Assembly: GCA_029216955.1 (NCBI GenBank)
Contig: JANAVB010015600.1
Span: 35,599,997-35,663,996, forward strand
Reading direction: 5' to 3'
Source of the DNA: Iris pallida
Lineage: Eukaryota; Streptophyta; Magnoliopsida; Asparagales; Iridaceae
DNA: 64,000 nt
A program made the translations under genes and the position numbers. The notes beneath the pieces were generated by a model. That model saw nothing but the letters and a program-made list of their open reading frames with translations. It did no database searches and had not been told where the DNA came from. Positions 41,995-53,694 of the stretch are shown in pieces (within the stretch, counting starts at the first letter, position 1; each line of letters opens with the position of its first letter).

Positions 41995-43408
41995 CTGGAG
42001 TTAGAGCATATACTGCTTGCCTCCAAGCTTCAAGTACATGCGGATACAATCTTTCATTTCCTTTCTCTTTCATCGGTATGTTATTCTTCATGTGATAATA
42101 GCAATAGCTATGGTAATCATTAGGAAACACTTTAGGGACTTCAGAAACTAGACCAGTGCCTTGATCCGAAAGAAAAACAATACGCCTACTACATCCAACA
42201 ACATTCTTTAGATTTCTAAGGAACCATTCCCAATTATCGCCATCTTCGCCTGAGACTATACCGTATGCAATAGGGTAGAACTGTTGGTTACCATTCTTCG
42301 CTGTAGCAGACATCAAACATCCTCTAAACCTACCTGTAAGGAAAGTAGCATCCAAATATAGCATTGGACGACAATATTGAAAGCCTTCTACGCAAGCCCC
42401 ATATGAAAGAAAAAGCCGCTCAAACCTCATTGATGAATCATCTTTCTGAAAGTCGATAACGGAACCATTATTGGTTTCCTTTACCTTGTTGACATACCAA
42501 CACAAGTCACTGTAAGATCTAACATCATCTCCGTACATTTCCTGGTGCACCAGCCTAATGCCATGGTATGCCTGCCCGTAGGTAACAGATAAGCCGTAGT
42601 CGACCTTGAAATCATCGACAACAAATTTTGCTGACTTTTTAGGATGCATCCGAACAATGTCACTAACCAAACTTTTCACAAACTTTGCTGGAACAACCTG
42701 ATTACCTTTATCCATATAGCCAGCTCCACAATTATGTTCTCCCACATACCTCTTCACCTCAAAAATTTGATTATCTTTCGAAATAGATATAGCATGGAAG
42801 CTCCACAAACAAGCATGTGTCTTGTAATTCTTGCAGCAAACAGTATACCTCCCCGGCTCAGATTTCAAAATGTGAAATGGATGACGAGATTCAAAACATA
42901 CCTTTCTAACAGCATTCCTAACTTCTTCAACACCATTTAGAAAAATCTGACCAACACCAGTAATTGATCCAGGCCACATATCCGATTTCCTCTTCTTCAC
43001 TGTCTCAGTTGAGCCCTCATAAAATTGTACTACTCGTTTGTCCTTTACAGTAGGAGAAGATCTACTCAAAGAACTAGAGAAGGAAGACGAAGGTCCCATG
43101 TGAAAGCTTTGACAAGGAAAAGATGTTGATGAAGAACATTGAGAGTATATTTGCTCCACAAATAGATCAAAACTCACATCATGAGTACCGTTAAAACCAC
43201 CAACCAATGAGCGAAGCCAAAAATCACTTTCAACATACAGTTCAGTCCCATCAGAGTGCAAAAACCTGAAACGGAAGGAAAGTGGATCCAAAGAAGTCCA
43301 TCGATCGCACACTTTATTCTTTAAAAAATCCACGGTACTTTCATGTGTGACACGGCAGGAAACTATGTCTCCCTTGAAACAAATGTTAACTAAACAACTT
43401 GATTCCAT
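41995..43408 (-). pseudogene. MULE transposase exon 1: PB1-like, DNA-binding and DDE domains
   Basis: From the ATG at 43408, residues 1-88 look like the ubiquitin/PB1-type N-terminus of many plant MULE transposases. Residues 150-228 are the MuDR DNA-binding zinc region (CCKNYKTHACLW...HNC). The MULE DDE domain spans about 345-440, with Asp353 (LYLDATFL), Asp415 (VFLSDQ) and the C-x2-H (CYYH). The donor CCAG|GTGTGT ends the exon at 41995; reading past it adds spurious residues to 41960. Exon 1 has no lesion. With exon 2 only one nonsense codon prevents a full protein. Confidence 0.9.
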
Positions 43409-43479
43409 ATCTTCCCCCCTGATAACATAAAAACATAAGAGGCCACAAATAGAACAATAAAATTCTCATCTAATAATGA

Positions 43480-43790
43480 TTATTCTCCGTCTAAAAATAA
43501 CGGAGAATAAATATCATCAGTTGGAACTAACTTATAATGATCATTCTTCGTCTAAAGTAAAACGGAGAATGTCATTCTCCGTCCAAATTAAGACGGAGAA
43601 TGTCATTCTCCGTCCTAACTAAGACGGATAATGTCATTCTCCGTTCAAATTAAAACGGAGAATGTCATTCTCCGTCCTAATTAAGACGGAGAATGGCATT
43701 CTCCGTCCTAAAAACAAAACGGTTAATGATCTTTATAAGAAGTAATTGTCATTCTCCTTTAAAATATAACGGAGAATGCTATTCGCATAA
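43480..43790. repeat. Palindrome array 6 (upstream of the transposase)
   Basis: A series of CATTCTCCGTCC/T and GACGGAGAATG half-sites lies between the transposase leader and its ATG, probably in a 5' intron. Confidence 0.95.
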
Positions 43791-43909
43791 AATAACAAGA
43801 TTAAATATCTCACTAACATTTTCTAAGTTAATAATCTTCATAACAAAATCAAATTCAGCATAAATTATGAGATATACGAAGCTGATGGATGAATTTCTAC
43901 AGATCTGAA

Positions 43910-44330
43910 CTCTCACCTTGTTTTAAGATCTATAAAAAGACGGAGAAGAAGATCTTCTATCCACAATTGACCTAATCGCCGGAAACCACGAAGATGATGT
44001 TGATGATGATGATGATCGATGATGATGAAGGATGATCGACGTTCGACTGACGAAAACCACAGTGAACTACGAACGATTCTGCGATCTCTAATAAAGATTA
44101 TATCAATGGATTTCAAATTTCTCGTGAAGAAGAAGAAGAATACGAATTTCTCAATCCAAATCTGAGTTTGCGAATTCATAATTATATATAGATGTCCAAA
44201 TTTACGCGAAGGGGTATTTTTGGAATTATGATAATGGCAAATTTTGTAAATACATAGCAACTAGAGAGAATCTTGAAATATTTAACGTGTAAAAACTTAA
44301 TTCTGGGCATTTCATAAAAATAATCCAGCG
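43910..44330 (-). promoter_or_regulatory. Right terminal region and transposase leader
   Basis: Its reverse complement matches 61570-61950 of the small MULE, including ACACGTTAAATATT(T/C)CAAGATTC, GAGATCGCA, GATCGTTCGTAGTTC and the ATC-rich stretch. A CTTG|GTGAGA-like splice donor is possible near 43917. As the right-hand element end it carries the promoter of the transposase. Confidence 0.65.
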
Positions 44331-44334
44331 GTTT

Positions 44335-44417
44335 TGGTTTTGGGACGTGACACTCATTGGTAGAGCTTCTTTTAGACGCATGACCATAGCTATGCGTCTC
44401 AGCAGCAAAAACTTTTT

Positions 44418-44498
<81 letters not shown>
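44335..44498. repeat. Right copy of the flanking direct repeat, with (AT)n
   Basis: Near-identical to 32036-32185 (offset 12299), again followed by an AT run (about 44423-44498). Confidence 0.9.
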
Positions 44499-44501
<3 letters not shown>

Positions 44502-44804
44502 TAAATTTTTTTATTCGATTTTCGATTTTAGACCGAAATCTAAATCAAAACCAAAACCGAATAATTCGTTTAGTATTTTCAAAATCAAAATTAAATCCGT
44601 TTTTTTTTAAATCGACTACATCTCTTATTCGATTCGCTTTAATTTAATTTTCGTTCCAAAATCGAATAAAGGTCACCCTTACCACATCTTAAGAGAGGGT
44701 TAATAACAAGAAGGAGAAAAGGCGCGGGAAGTAAAATACAGCAAGTGGGACCCACTAATTTAATATTAAAAAACTCCACCGTCCTTTTATCCTCATTCTC
44801 TCTC
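44499..44804. other. AT-rich region upstream of PAT1
   Basis: It contains several decayed copies of TTCGATTTT and AAACCGAA (44510-44660), an old repeat. The final 100 bases are PAT1 promoter. Confidence 0.4.
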
Positions 44805-44814
44805 TATATAAATA
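44805..44814 (+). promoter_or_regulatory. TATA box of the PAT1 homologue
   Basis: TATATAAATA stands 219 bases before the ATG, after a TCTCTC initiator-rich stretch. The 5' leader has a (CTC)n run at about 44927-44958. Confidence 0.6.
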
Positions 44815-45032
44815 ATTAATAATACGAAGAAGATTCTACAGCGATAGTTTCTTCAAAATAAAATAAAATAAAAATCTACTCCTTTCTCTTTATCTAAATT
44901 TACTCTCAACGTCGAATGCTTTCTCCCTCCTCCTCCTCCTCCTCCTCCTCCTCCTCCCTTCCTTCCTTCTCCGGATCTCTACTTCCCTACAAAACCCTAA
45001 CACTATAATCCAGAATTAGGGTTCCACTGGGT

Positions 45033-45117
45033 ATGTGGGGACTCGACGGGAAGGGCGGGGGCTCCGAGAGCCCTACATCCGGCGGACACGTCAAGGAGCC
45101 CGGCGATGGAAGCAGTG
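45033..45117 (+). CDS. PAT1: PAT1 homologue, coding exon 1
   Basis: ATG in the context GGGTATGTGG encodes a Gly-rich start (MWGLDGKGGGSESPTSGG). The donor is AGTG|GTAAGC, leaving one base that completes a GAT with exon 2. PAT1 proteins link deadenylated mRNA to decapping (DCP2, LSM1-7) in cytoplasmic processing bodies, and in plants they act in stress and immunity signalling. The exon is assigned through its in-frame join with exon 2. Confidence 0.7.
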
Positions 45118-45863
45118 GTAAGCTCTTTCTCTGTTCTCGTCGATCTTGTTTTTTGATGGATCTGGAGATTTTGGATCTGCGGATGGATTTACTTCTACTG
45201 TTAGGTGGAGTTTATGTGGAGCTTGAAGTGGATCTTGGTGAAGAGTTAGGGTTTGGGTTGAAATTCTGGAGCGGAGATGAGTCTGTAGATGCGATTTGTT
45301 CTTGATTTGATGACACTTTTTACTCTTACTCGACGAGCTTGGTGGAGAGTTAGGGTTCTTTATTCTTCAAATTCGGGTTTACTTGTACTTTGATCAGTTT
45401 TTCTTAGAATAGGTGTCGCTTCAATTTCAGTCGCTGCGATAATTACACGACTACTACACAGAACAATACAGACACGCTATATGGACACGACAATGACATG
45501 GACACGTCGATTTTTGGAGCGACCTTGCTCCCAAGGGTTTCGGAATGCAACCTTCATTTCATCTTTTCTATTGTTTATTTTATAGTTCATTTCATGTTTT
45601 TTTTTTACTGTTAGATCGAGTTTCTGTAGATAAGTAGGGTTTGAGTTGAAATTCTGGAGTTTAGATGAATCTAGATGTTATTTTTCTTGATTTAATTACA
45701 CATGTTACTGTCAAGTTATTAGTATTTCCGTCTGTTGAACGAGATACAATTACGACATGACACATACAAAGACGGTGGCATTGACTTTGGCATATCATAA
45801 TGTATTTTGTCTTGTCCGTGTTGTGTCACACACTTGTCTGACAGGACACTACATGGAGAAATT

Positions 45864-45868
45864 ATTCT
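45864..45868. repeat. Target site duplication ATTCT (left); right copy 53258-53262
   Basis: Perfect 5-bp duplication on both sides of the Copia element. Confidence 0.9.
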
Positions 45869-46997
45869 TGTTGGAGCTTTTCCTTGACATGTAGAGAAAG
45901 CTTGCTTTCAATACATGCCTAGTGATATTTAGTCCCACATTGAAAAAGCACCATGAGTTGTATCTCAATATATACTTGGTATGTTGTTGAGATGTGCACA
46001 TGGGGTGGTGACCCTAAGGAGGGAACCATGTGGGTGATTTTACTAGGAGGTAAGGATAAGACTCTATGGTAAAGCATTAATGCTTTTTGCTCTTGGAATT
46101 TATTCCATTGGAGCTAAGCCCCGTAAGGGCTTAGCGACTCGGACTCGAACTCGGGCTCATGAGGCGTAGTGTGGCGTTTTGTTGGTGCATTTTGCACTTA
46201 GCACGTCGCTAGGCGCATAGTGCGCTTAAGTTGCGCTCGTTGCGCAAGCCTCTGCGCCGATCGCGCGGCCAGATGACGCGGACCCATTGGCGCGCCAGTT
46301 GGAACGACCTGATGGTGCTGCCAGTCGGCGCGTAGTGCACGTGTGCGTAGTTGGCGCAGCGGTGCGCAATTGCGCGCGCTGTGAGCCAGTTGGCTCAATC
46401 GTGTCTGTGCACGATTTGAGCGGTTACGGAACGTTCAGAACGGTTTTTCCCACGTCCTGAACGTTCTATATACCGAGCAGTTACTGGGCGCACCTATATA
46501 AAGTCCCTCTCTTCTCTCTCAGTGTTGAGTTGACAAATATCAGAAATTTTCTTACGAAATTCTCTAAGTTCAGAGCAAAGAAGAGAGGTCCTTTAGGAGC
46601 AGAGTTCGTGCCATCTGAAGAGTCAGAAGAGCGGAGTGTTTTGACGTTCTCCGTCGAACTTGTTGGTTTCTGGAAGCTGTTCGTGTGGGGCGAATCAAGC
46701 TTTGAGCGCCGGTGATAATTCACCCCAGCAGGCTTTCTTCTTCTCTGATCTAATCTGAACCTTCTGTTCTTCTATTATCCACTTGCAACTCGTTCTGAAC
46801 GAGAGCTTTTCTGATCTAATCAGAAAAGTTAGTGGACGTTCGTTGCTGCTACTGCTATGAATTCTTCTATGTCTTCTTCGAAGTAACACATTGGTTTTCG
46901 TCTCTTAGACTCCTCCAAGGATTACTGTCTTACACCTTCCTTGAAGTGTTGCATAATTTTCTGTTTTTCATCGAAAAATTACGCCCCGGGACTAACA
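45869..46997 (+). repeat. 5' LTR of the intronic Copia element
   Basis: 1129 bp, about 190 bp shorter than the 3' copy. The difference is mostly the TTGGCGC-type repeat region (46195-46400 here). Confidence 0.88.
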
Positions 46998-47020
46998 ATC
47001 TCAAAGCTTGATTTCGCAAG

Positions 47021-47930
47021 ATGGAAAACTTTTGTGCTTCACTAATCAATCCTAACTTCACCAAATTAGAGCAATTTGATGGAGAGCACTATCAAGTCTG
47101 GAAGAGGAAGGTTACTCTCAATCTTCAACTTTTCGAAGTTGACCACCTGTTAACCGAGAAAGAACCTACTGTTCCAGAAACTGGGTCTGCAGTCGCAATT
47201 ACTGCTGCTACTAAAAATCAGACCAAATGGAGAAGGAAGAATAACATTTCTAGGCTTTTAATCCTAAATGGTCTATGGAGGACTCCCTAACAGAATCATA
47301 TTCAAAGAAGACAATTGCCAGAGAGATATGAGAGTATCTGGAGAAACTGTACGAAGATGACAAAAACATGAGCAAGATATTTATCGTTGAAAAATATCAT
47401 AAATTGCTCTTTGAAGATGAGAAGTCTATGTTGCCGCAGGTGAAGGAATTCCTGAAGCTGCGACAGAAGTTGGAAGATGAGGCGATGCCCCTCACCGACA
47501 AGTTTGTTGTTGGAGGCATCGTCTCAAAGCTCCCCGTTGGTTGGAGCAAGTTCTATGCAAACATACATAGAAAGAAGTTGGAGACCAAATGAGGACCAAA
47601 TGAGGGCCCAACTGAAGGTGGACGCACTGTCCAAACAAATGGCTAACGCCAATTTGGTTCACACCAAAAAATCTAAGGGAAAGCAGGTGGCTTCCCATAG
47701 CAAGAAGAAAGACTCCAATAATTTGAAAGTGAAGGGGACTTCCTTCAAGCAACAGAAGGCAAAATCCCAGATGTCTTGTTTCAAGTGTGGAAAGAAGGGC
47801 CACTTCAAGAGTGAATGCAAATTTAAGCCCAAGCAATTAGAGCAAGGTGAGCCTAGTAAGGTTTCAATGATCACTGACGTTGTTGCAATGATTGCGTAGG
47901 TCACTACGGTAGGGGCTGACTCTGACTGGT
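47021..47930 (+). pseudogene. Intronic Copia gag
   Basis: It starts MENFCASLINPNFTKLEQFDG, with the DUF4219/UBN2-like start FDGEHYQVWKRKV. After frame changes near 47240 and 47590 it reaches a CCHC knuckle (CFKCGKKGHFKSEC). Stops at 47290, 47592 and 47899. Confidence 0.8.
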
Positions 47931-49378
47931 GAGTAGACACTGGTGCCATCTGCCATGTCTGCTCAAGCAAGGAATGGTTCACCACCTACACACCTTCTGA
48001 AGTGGTTATGGTGGCAAACTAGGCACAAGCCGAAGTGCAAGGGATCGGGACGGTGGTATTGAAGCTGACTTCTGGTAAGTCTCTGACGCTTCAAGGTGTG
48101 AAGCATGTATCTGCTATCGCAAAGAACCTGATCTCTGGAGGCCTACTCTGTAACGCAGGCCTAAGGATAGACATCAATGCTAGCCAGATGGTGATGTCCA
48201 TAAAGGCAACATACTTCGGAAAGGCTTTTTATACCAAAGGAATGTTTAAAATTTAGCTTGTAAATCAGTCCAATGTTGTTAATGCAATCACTCATTCTGC
48301 TTATACTCTTGAGTTGTGGCATAATAGACTAGGACATGTTCATTGTAAAAGAATAAACAAAATGTCTAGTCTAGGACTTATCTCCGAATGTGGGGATAAG
48401 GTAGAGAAATGTGAAGTATGTGCTCAGACGAAGATCACAAGGAAACCCTTTCCTCAGGTTAATCGAAGCACAGATCTTCTGGAGTTGGTACACTCCGATA
48501 TCTGTTACTTCAAACAGTTCTCTACAAAAGCCGGGATGAAATATTTTATAACCTTCATCGACGACTTCTCAAAGTACGCGTTCGTTTACTTGCTGAAGGC
48601 TAAAGACGAAGCATTCAAGAAGTTCAAAGAGTTTAAGGCCGAGGCTGAACGGCAGACTGGACAACAACTCAAGAGAATAAGAAGTGATCGAGGTGGAGAG
48701 TATCGGTCTCATGAAAGCGTATCGTTCTGCAAAGAACATGAAATTGTCAACAAGACTACTGCTCCGTACTCTCCTCAATTAAACGGAGTAGCATAGAGGA
48801 AGAACAGAACGTTGACAAAAATGATAAACTCAATGCTGTTGACTGCGAGTCTTCCAAAATGCTATTGGGGAGAAGCTGCATTGACGGCCACTTTTATTCT
48901 AAATAGAGTGCCTCATGCAACTTTATACGTTACTGCTCATGAACTCTGGTTCAAAGTCAGACCAAACTTGAATGCCATTCGAGTGTGGGGGTGTCTGGCA
49001 TATGTGAAGCTTCCAGATCTGAAGATTCAGAAGCTCGGGACAAGGACTACGAATATGATCTTGGGTTATGCCGAGAAGAGTGATGGTCGGAGATTTCTTG
49101 ATATTGAATCAAATCATATCATTGAATCTTGCGACGCAGAATATTTTGAAGACAAATTTACAAGGCACGAGAACATTGTTCTTGCGGATATTCCGGAGAA
49201 CAATGAGGGTGCGCAAGAAACTGAAGTTTTCAATGAGAATGTAGTTCAAGAAGATGTTGAAACAACGGTTGAACCAGAACTCGCTGAGTCGTCAGCTAAG
49301 CGTGTAAGGAGAAGTTCGGAAATGACTTTGTCACCTATCATGTGTAAGCAGATCCGCTTACCTATAATGAGGCAATGA
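47931..49378 (+). pseudogene. Intronic Copia protease remnant and integrase
   Basis: A decayed protease (VDTGAICHVCS at about 47934) is followed by the zinc motif WHNRLGHVHCKRINKMSS (48317). The integrase core has YFITFIDDFSKYAFVY and RSDRGGEYRS. The Glu region reads NGVA-stop-RKNRT (stop 48794-48796, where the family has Glu). Confidence 0.85.
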
Positions 49379-50880
49379 AGACTAGAGACGACGTTTTCTG
49401 CAGAGAGGCGATAGACAATGAAATTGATTCAATCACCTCTAATAACATTTGGGTGTTGGTTGATCTTCCTGAAGGAGCAAAACCCATCGGATGCAAATGG
49501 ATCTTCAAGAAGAAGATGAAAGCAGATGAAACTATTGACAAGTTTAAGGCTAGGCTGGTAGCCAAGAGATTTTCTCAGAAGCAGAGAATCGACTACTTAG
49601 ACACGTATGCTCCAGTAGTCCGGATGACTACCAGCAGAATGTTGATTGCTCTCGCAGCAATACATAGCTTGGTGATACATCAGATGGATGTAAAAACGGC
49701 TTTCCTAAATGGCGAGCTGACCGAAGAGATTTACATGCAACAGCCAGAGAATTTGTCGTCAAGGATCTTGAAGACAAAGTCTACAAGTTGGTAAAATCCT
49801 TCTACGGTCTTAAACATGCTTCCAAGATGTGGCATGAAAAGTTTGACAAGGTTATAAGGTCAAATGGCTACAGGGTCAGCGAGACGGATTAGTGTGTTTA
49901 CACAAAGTTCGCTGATGGAAGAGGTGTAATCGTTTGTCTGTACGTGGACGACATGCTTATCCTAGGTACGGATATGAGCTGTGTCACGGAGGCAGAAGTT
50001 CATCTCGACTAAGTTCAGTATGAAGGACTTGGGAAAAGCTGATGTGATCTTAGGGATCAAGATCATCCAGACAGACACTGAACTGGCGCTGTCACAGTCT
50101 CATTATATTGAGAAGATGATCACACACTACGGGTATCAGGATCTTTCAGGGATCGATACGCCTTACATGTGTGATCTGAAGCTGAAGCCTAATTCGAGGA
50201 AAAGCGTTAGACAGTTGGAGTATGCAAGCGTCATCGGGAGTTTGATGTATGCTACTACTGCCACAAGGCCTGACATAGCTTTCGCTGTGGGAATGCTGAG
50301 TCGTTTCACGAGCAACACATGCATTGAGCACTGGAAAGCTGTGAAACGGGTAATGAGATATCTCAAGAAGACTCAGACATATGCACTGCGCTACAACTGA
50401 GATCCGCGGGTAGTAGAAGGCTTCAGTGATGCCAGCTGGTGCTCAGAGTTGGAGAGCGAGAGGTCCACATGTGGATTTATTTTCACAATGGATAGAGCTG
50501 CTATATCGTGGAAGTCGAAGAAGCAGACTATGCTCTCTCGTTCCTCCATGGAATCTGAGTTCTTTGCACTTGATACCGCAGCGGAGGAAGCATAATGGAT
50601 TCGGGAGCTCATGTATGATCTTTCAGTGGTTGGGACGCAAATACCGGTGACAACCAAGCGACTGCGGCGGTGGCTTCAAATGACCTCTTCAACGGAAAGA
50701 AGATGACTGTGCGGTTAAAGCACAGGGCAGTACACGATCTCATCAAGAGGTGTTATTACAGTGATTGATGTTCGGAGTCGGGAGAACCTGACGGATCCGT
50801 TCACCAAGGGCCTCAAGCGCCAGTTGGTCAATGACATAACAAGTAAAATGGGCTTGAAGGCATTATGATATTATGTTATT
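49375..50880 (+). pseudogene. Intronic Copia reverse transcriptase and RNase H
   Basis: GCKWIFKKKMKADETIDKFK, HQMDVKTAFLNGELTEEIYM and the active-site LYVDDMLIL (about 49940) identify reverse transcriptase. GSLMYATTATRPDIAFAVGM and decayed RNase H follow. Several stops and shifts (for example near 49792, 49891 and 50398) break it. Confidence 0.87.
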
Positions 50881-51942
50881 ACAATCCTACCATAAAGTTG
50901 TATGCTATTAGTTTATAGAGAAATCTACTAGGCATCTAGCTTTTGGTTTAAGGGAGGACCACTAACTGAAAAAATATCAGGAACAGTTGGTACATGTCCT
51001 CTGTGGCATGGAAATGTTATGGACCTACAACCATTGTTGTCTACTATATGTTTTCTGCGGAAAACGGATCCTGTGATGAGGATGGCTTAAACGTCTTAAT
51101 GAGTTCTCAGGCAAAGTGAATGCCTGGTGTGCTTTACAGGAAGCACGGTAGCACAACACTACAAGAAGTGTAACTCCATGCTACAGTGGGATGACTCCAC
51201 CATGAGATTTCCGGTTAGGAGAATTGGCTCGACTTTGCGAGCCAAGTCACAACGGCGTAGTATCGCAAATAAGCATGTAGCCTAATACTTTATGATGAAA
51301 TTAAAGAGGGGTAGACAACACTACAAAGGGGAGGATGTTCCCATGTTACAGTGGAACGACACCACAATGAGGTATCCGAATAGGGGTAAAGTCTCGGCCT
51401 TGCAAGCCATGTCGTTGCAGCGTAACACCGCAAGGGAGCCTAAGGCTTCATGCTGGGTAGTTTGGCACTACAAAGAGGCTTGTGACCTTATGCTACTGTA
51501 GTATGACAATACGATGAGGTTCCCGGGTAGGAGTAATGTCTCGGCTTTAGGCCATGTCATAGCGGCGTAGCACCGCAAGGAAAGCGCAAGGCTTCATGCC
51601 ATGTCTCTTTAATAAAAAAAAACTCACCTATAATGTATGGACAAAGATATCAGGCCGTCTCTTGAGGGTAAACTTGTAGACGTCCAAAATTATACACTGA
51701 AATTAGGCTGACACAGGACCTTTAATGTGCATCCATAAGCACATGTAACTACATTATATGAGTGGAAAGAATTTCAGCTATGGTGCAGAATTCAAGGCTT
51801 AGTCTATTATTGTATTATAGTATGTTGTTTGACCCATGTGAGAAAATTTAAGTCGTCAGCGACATCTCTCATAAGTCCTAATGCATGATGGACAGTTACT
51901 GTGGGGAACACTTAAATACATATATCGAGATACGTGGGAGAT
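50881..51942 (+). repeat. Post-pol region with three diverged tandem repeats
   Basis: Units of about 150 bp starting near 51155, 51318 and 51468 share ACTACAA...ATG(C/T)TAC(A/T)GT...ATGAG(G/A)T(T/A)(T/C)CC...GTCTCGGC(C/T)TT and CGCAAG. The region is non-coding. It ends in GTGGGAGAT, a likely purine tract, at the 3' LTR. Confidence 0.7.
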
Positions 51943-53257
51943 TGTTGGAGCTTTTCCTTGACATGTAGAGAAAGCTTGCTTTCAATACATGCCTAGTGAT
52001 ATTTATTCCCACATTGGAAAAGTACCATGAGTTGTATCTCAATATATACTTGGTATGTTGTTGAGATGTGCACATGGGGTGGTGACCCTAAGGAGGGAAC
52101 CATGTGGGTGGTTTTATTAGGAGGTAAGGATAAGACTCCATAGTAAAGCATTAATGCTTTTTGCTCTTTGAATTTATTTCATTGGAGCTAAGTCCCGTAG
52201 GGGCTTAGCGACTCGGGCTCATGGGCTCATGGGCTCATGAGACGTAACGTGGCGTTTTGTTGGCAACTTTGTACTTAGCACGTCAGTATCAGGCGCATAG
52301 TGTGCTTAAGTTGCGCTCGTTGCGCGAGCCTCTGCGCAGCCGATCGTGCGCCCGTTCGTGTGGCCCGATCGCACAGCCAGATGACGCGGCCAATTGGCGC
52401 TGACCAACTGGCGCTGTCCAGTGGCGCACCCAGTGGCGCGCCAGTTGGCGCGGCCTGATGGCGCGGCTAGATGGTGCGCAGTTGGCACGCCAGTTGGCGC
52501 CGCCTGTTGGTGCGGCCTGATGGCGCGACCAGATGGTGCGCAGTTGGCGCGTAGTGCGCGTGAGCGCAGTTGGCGTAGCGGTGCGCAATTGCGCGCGCTG
52601 TGCGCCGTTCGCGCGTGCTATGCGCTAATTGGCGCGCGCTGTGCGCCAGTTGGCTCAATCGTGTCTGTGCACGATTTGAGCAGTTACGGAACGTTGGGAG
52701 CGATTTTTTTCACGTCCTGAACGTTTTGTATACCGAACAGTTACTGGGCGCACCTATATAAAGTCTCTCTCTTCTCTCTCAGTGTTGAGTTGACAAACAT
52801 CAGAAATTTTCTTACGAAATTCTCTAAGTTCAGAGCAGAGAAGAGAGGTCCTTTAGGAGCAAAGTTCGCGCCATCCGAGGAGTCAGAAGAGCGGAGTGTT
52901 CCGAAGTTCTCTGTCGAACTTGCTGGTTCCTGGAAGCTGTTCGTGTGAGGCGAATCAAGCTTTAAGCGCCGGTGATAATTCACCCCAGCAGGCTTTCTTC
53001 TTCTCTGATTTAATCAGAACCTTATGTTCTTCTATTATCCACTTGTAACTTGTTCTGAACGAGAGCTTTTCTGATCTAATCAGAAAAGTTAGTGGACGTT
53101 CGTTGCTGCTACTGCTACGAATTCTTCTGTGTCTTCTTCGAAGTAACACATTGGTTTTCGTCTCTTAGTATCCTCCAAGGATCTCTGTTTTGCACCTTCC
53201 TTGGAGTGTTGCATAATTTTTAGTTTTCCATCGAAAAATTACGTCCCGGGACTAACA
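51943..53257 (+). repeat. 3' LTR of the intronic Copia element
   Basis: 1315 bp. It holds an expanded GC-rich repeat (about 52300-52650) of words such as GTTGGCGCG and GATGGCGCG, which accounts for most of the length difference from the 5' copy. Confidence 0.88.
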
Positions 53258-53694
53258 ATTCTATGTGCCAGGCGCACCGTGCACCCTTCGTCCTCAGTCG
53301 TTAGATTGCATGTCAATTGTTAGATTGTATAGAGATGTGTGCATGCATACATCCCCATACAATGTAACAGTTGAGGAAGAAGGGTACACGGTGCACCCGG
53401 CACAGAGAAAAATTTATCCACTACATGGACTCAAGTGACCAGCTTCCTAGATATTTCTGTGTGTAACCTTCATTTCATCTACATTATAGTTTATTTTCAT
53501 TGTAATATTGCATGATTAGTATTACCCTTTTGCGAAACTAGTGTATTTTTTTTCACTTTTTTGATCAATTGCCTAAGTTTACATTACACTATACTTTGTG
53601 TGCATCTATTTGGTGGCAGTTATTTTGGTTATTGTCACATTTTTGTTTTACTTTCTCTGCGTTGTGACTAGGCCTTTTTGCTCCAATGTTTCAG

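Larger units (their letters stand above)
32186..44330. mobile_element. Autonomous-type MULE with ULP1-like gene and massive palindrome arrays
   Basis: The element starts GGGAAAATTTATGAAATGCC. Its right end carries the inverted sequence CTGGGCATTTCATAAAAAT. It contains a MuDR-type transposase on the - strand, a ULP1/C48-like gene on the + strand, a third small gene, and six blocks of a 19-bp palindrome. Both ends match the ends of the small element at 61508-63084. In that copy about 24 more terminal bases exist beyond the point where this copy's right end stops at CCAGCG, so this right end is truncated. No 9-bp target duplication is found; an 88-bp direct repeat with (AT)n lies outside instead. 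Confidence 0.85.
45869..53257 (+). mobile_element. Decayed Ty1/Copia element in PAT1 intron 1
   Basis: LTRs 45869-46997 and 51943-53257 start TGTTGGAGC and end GACTAACA, flanked by ATTCT. The internal order gag, integrase, reverse transcriptase, RNase H is Copia. Many stops and frameshifts show that it is older than the nested elements. It lies in the same direction as PAT1. No standard tRNA-Met primer site follows the 5' LTR. Confidence 0.92.
45118..53694 (+). other. PAT1 intron 1, 8.6 kb
   Basis: Bounded by GTAAGC and TTTCAG. About 7.4 kb of it is a Copia element with its target duplication. The original intron was about 1.2 kb and shows no other feature than GACACG-type short words near 45470 and 45760. 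Confidence 0.7.

Noticed and set aside
44226..44501. Open frame starting with a long Tyr-Ile repeat
   Set aside because: Made by the (AT)n microsatellite; no biological frame.
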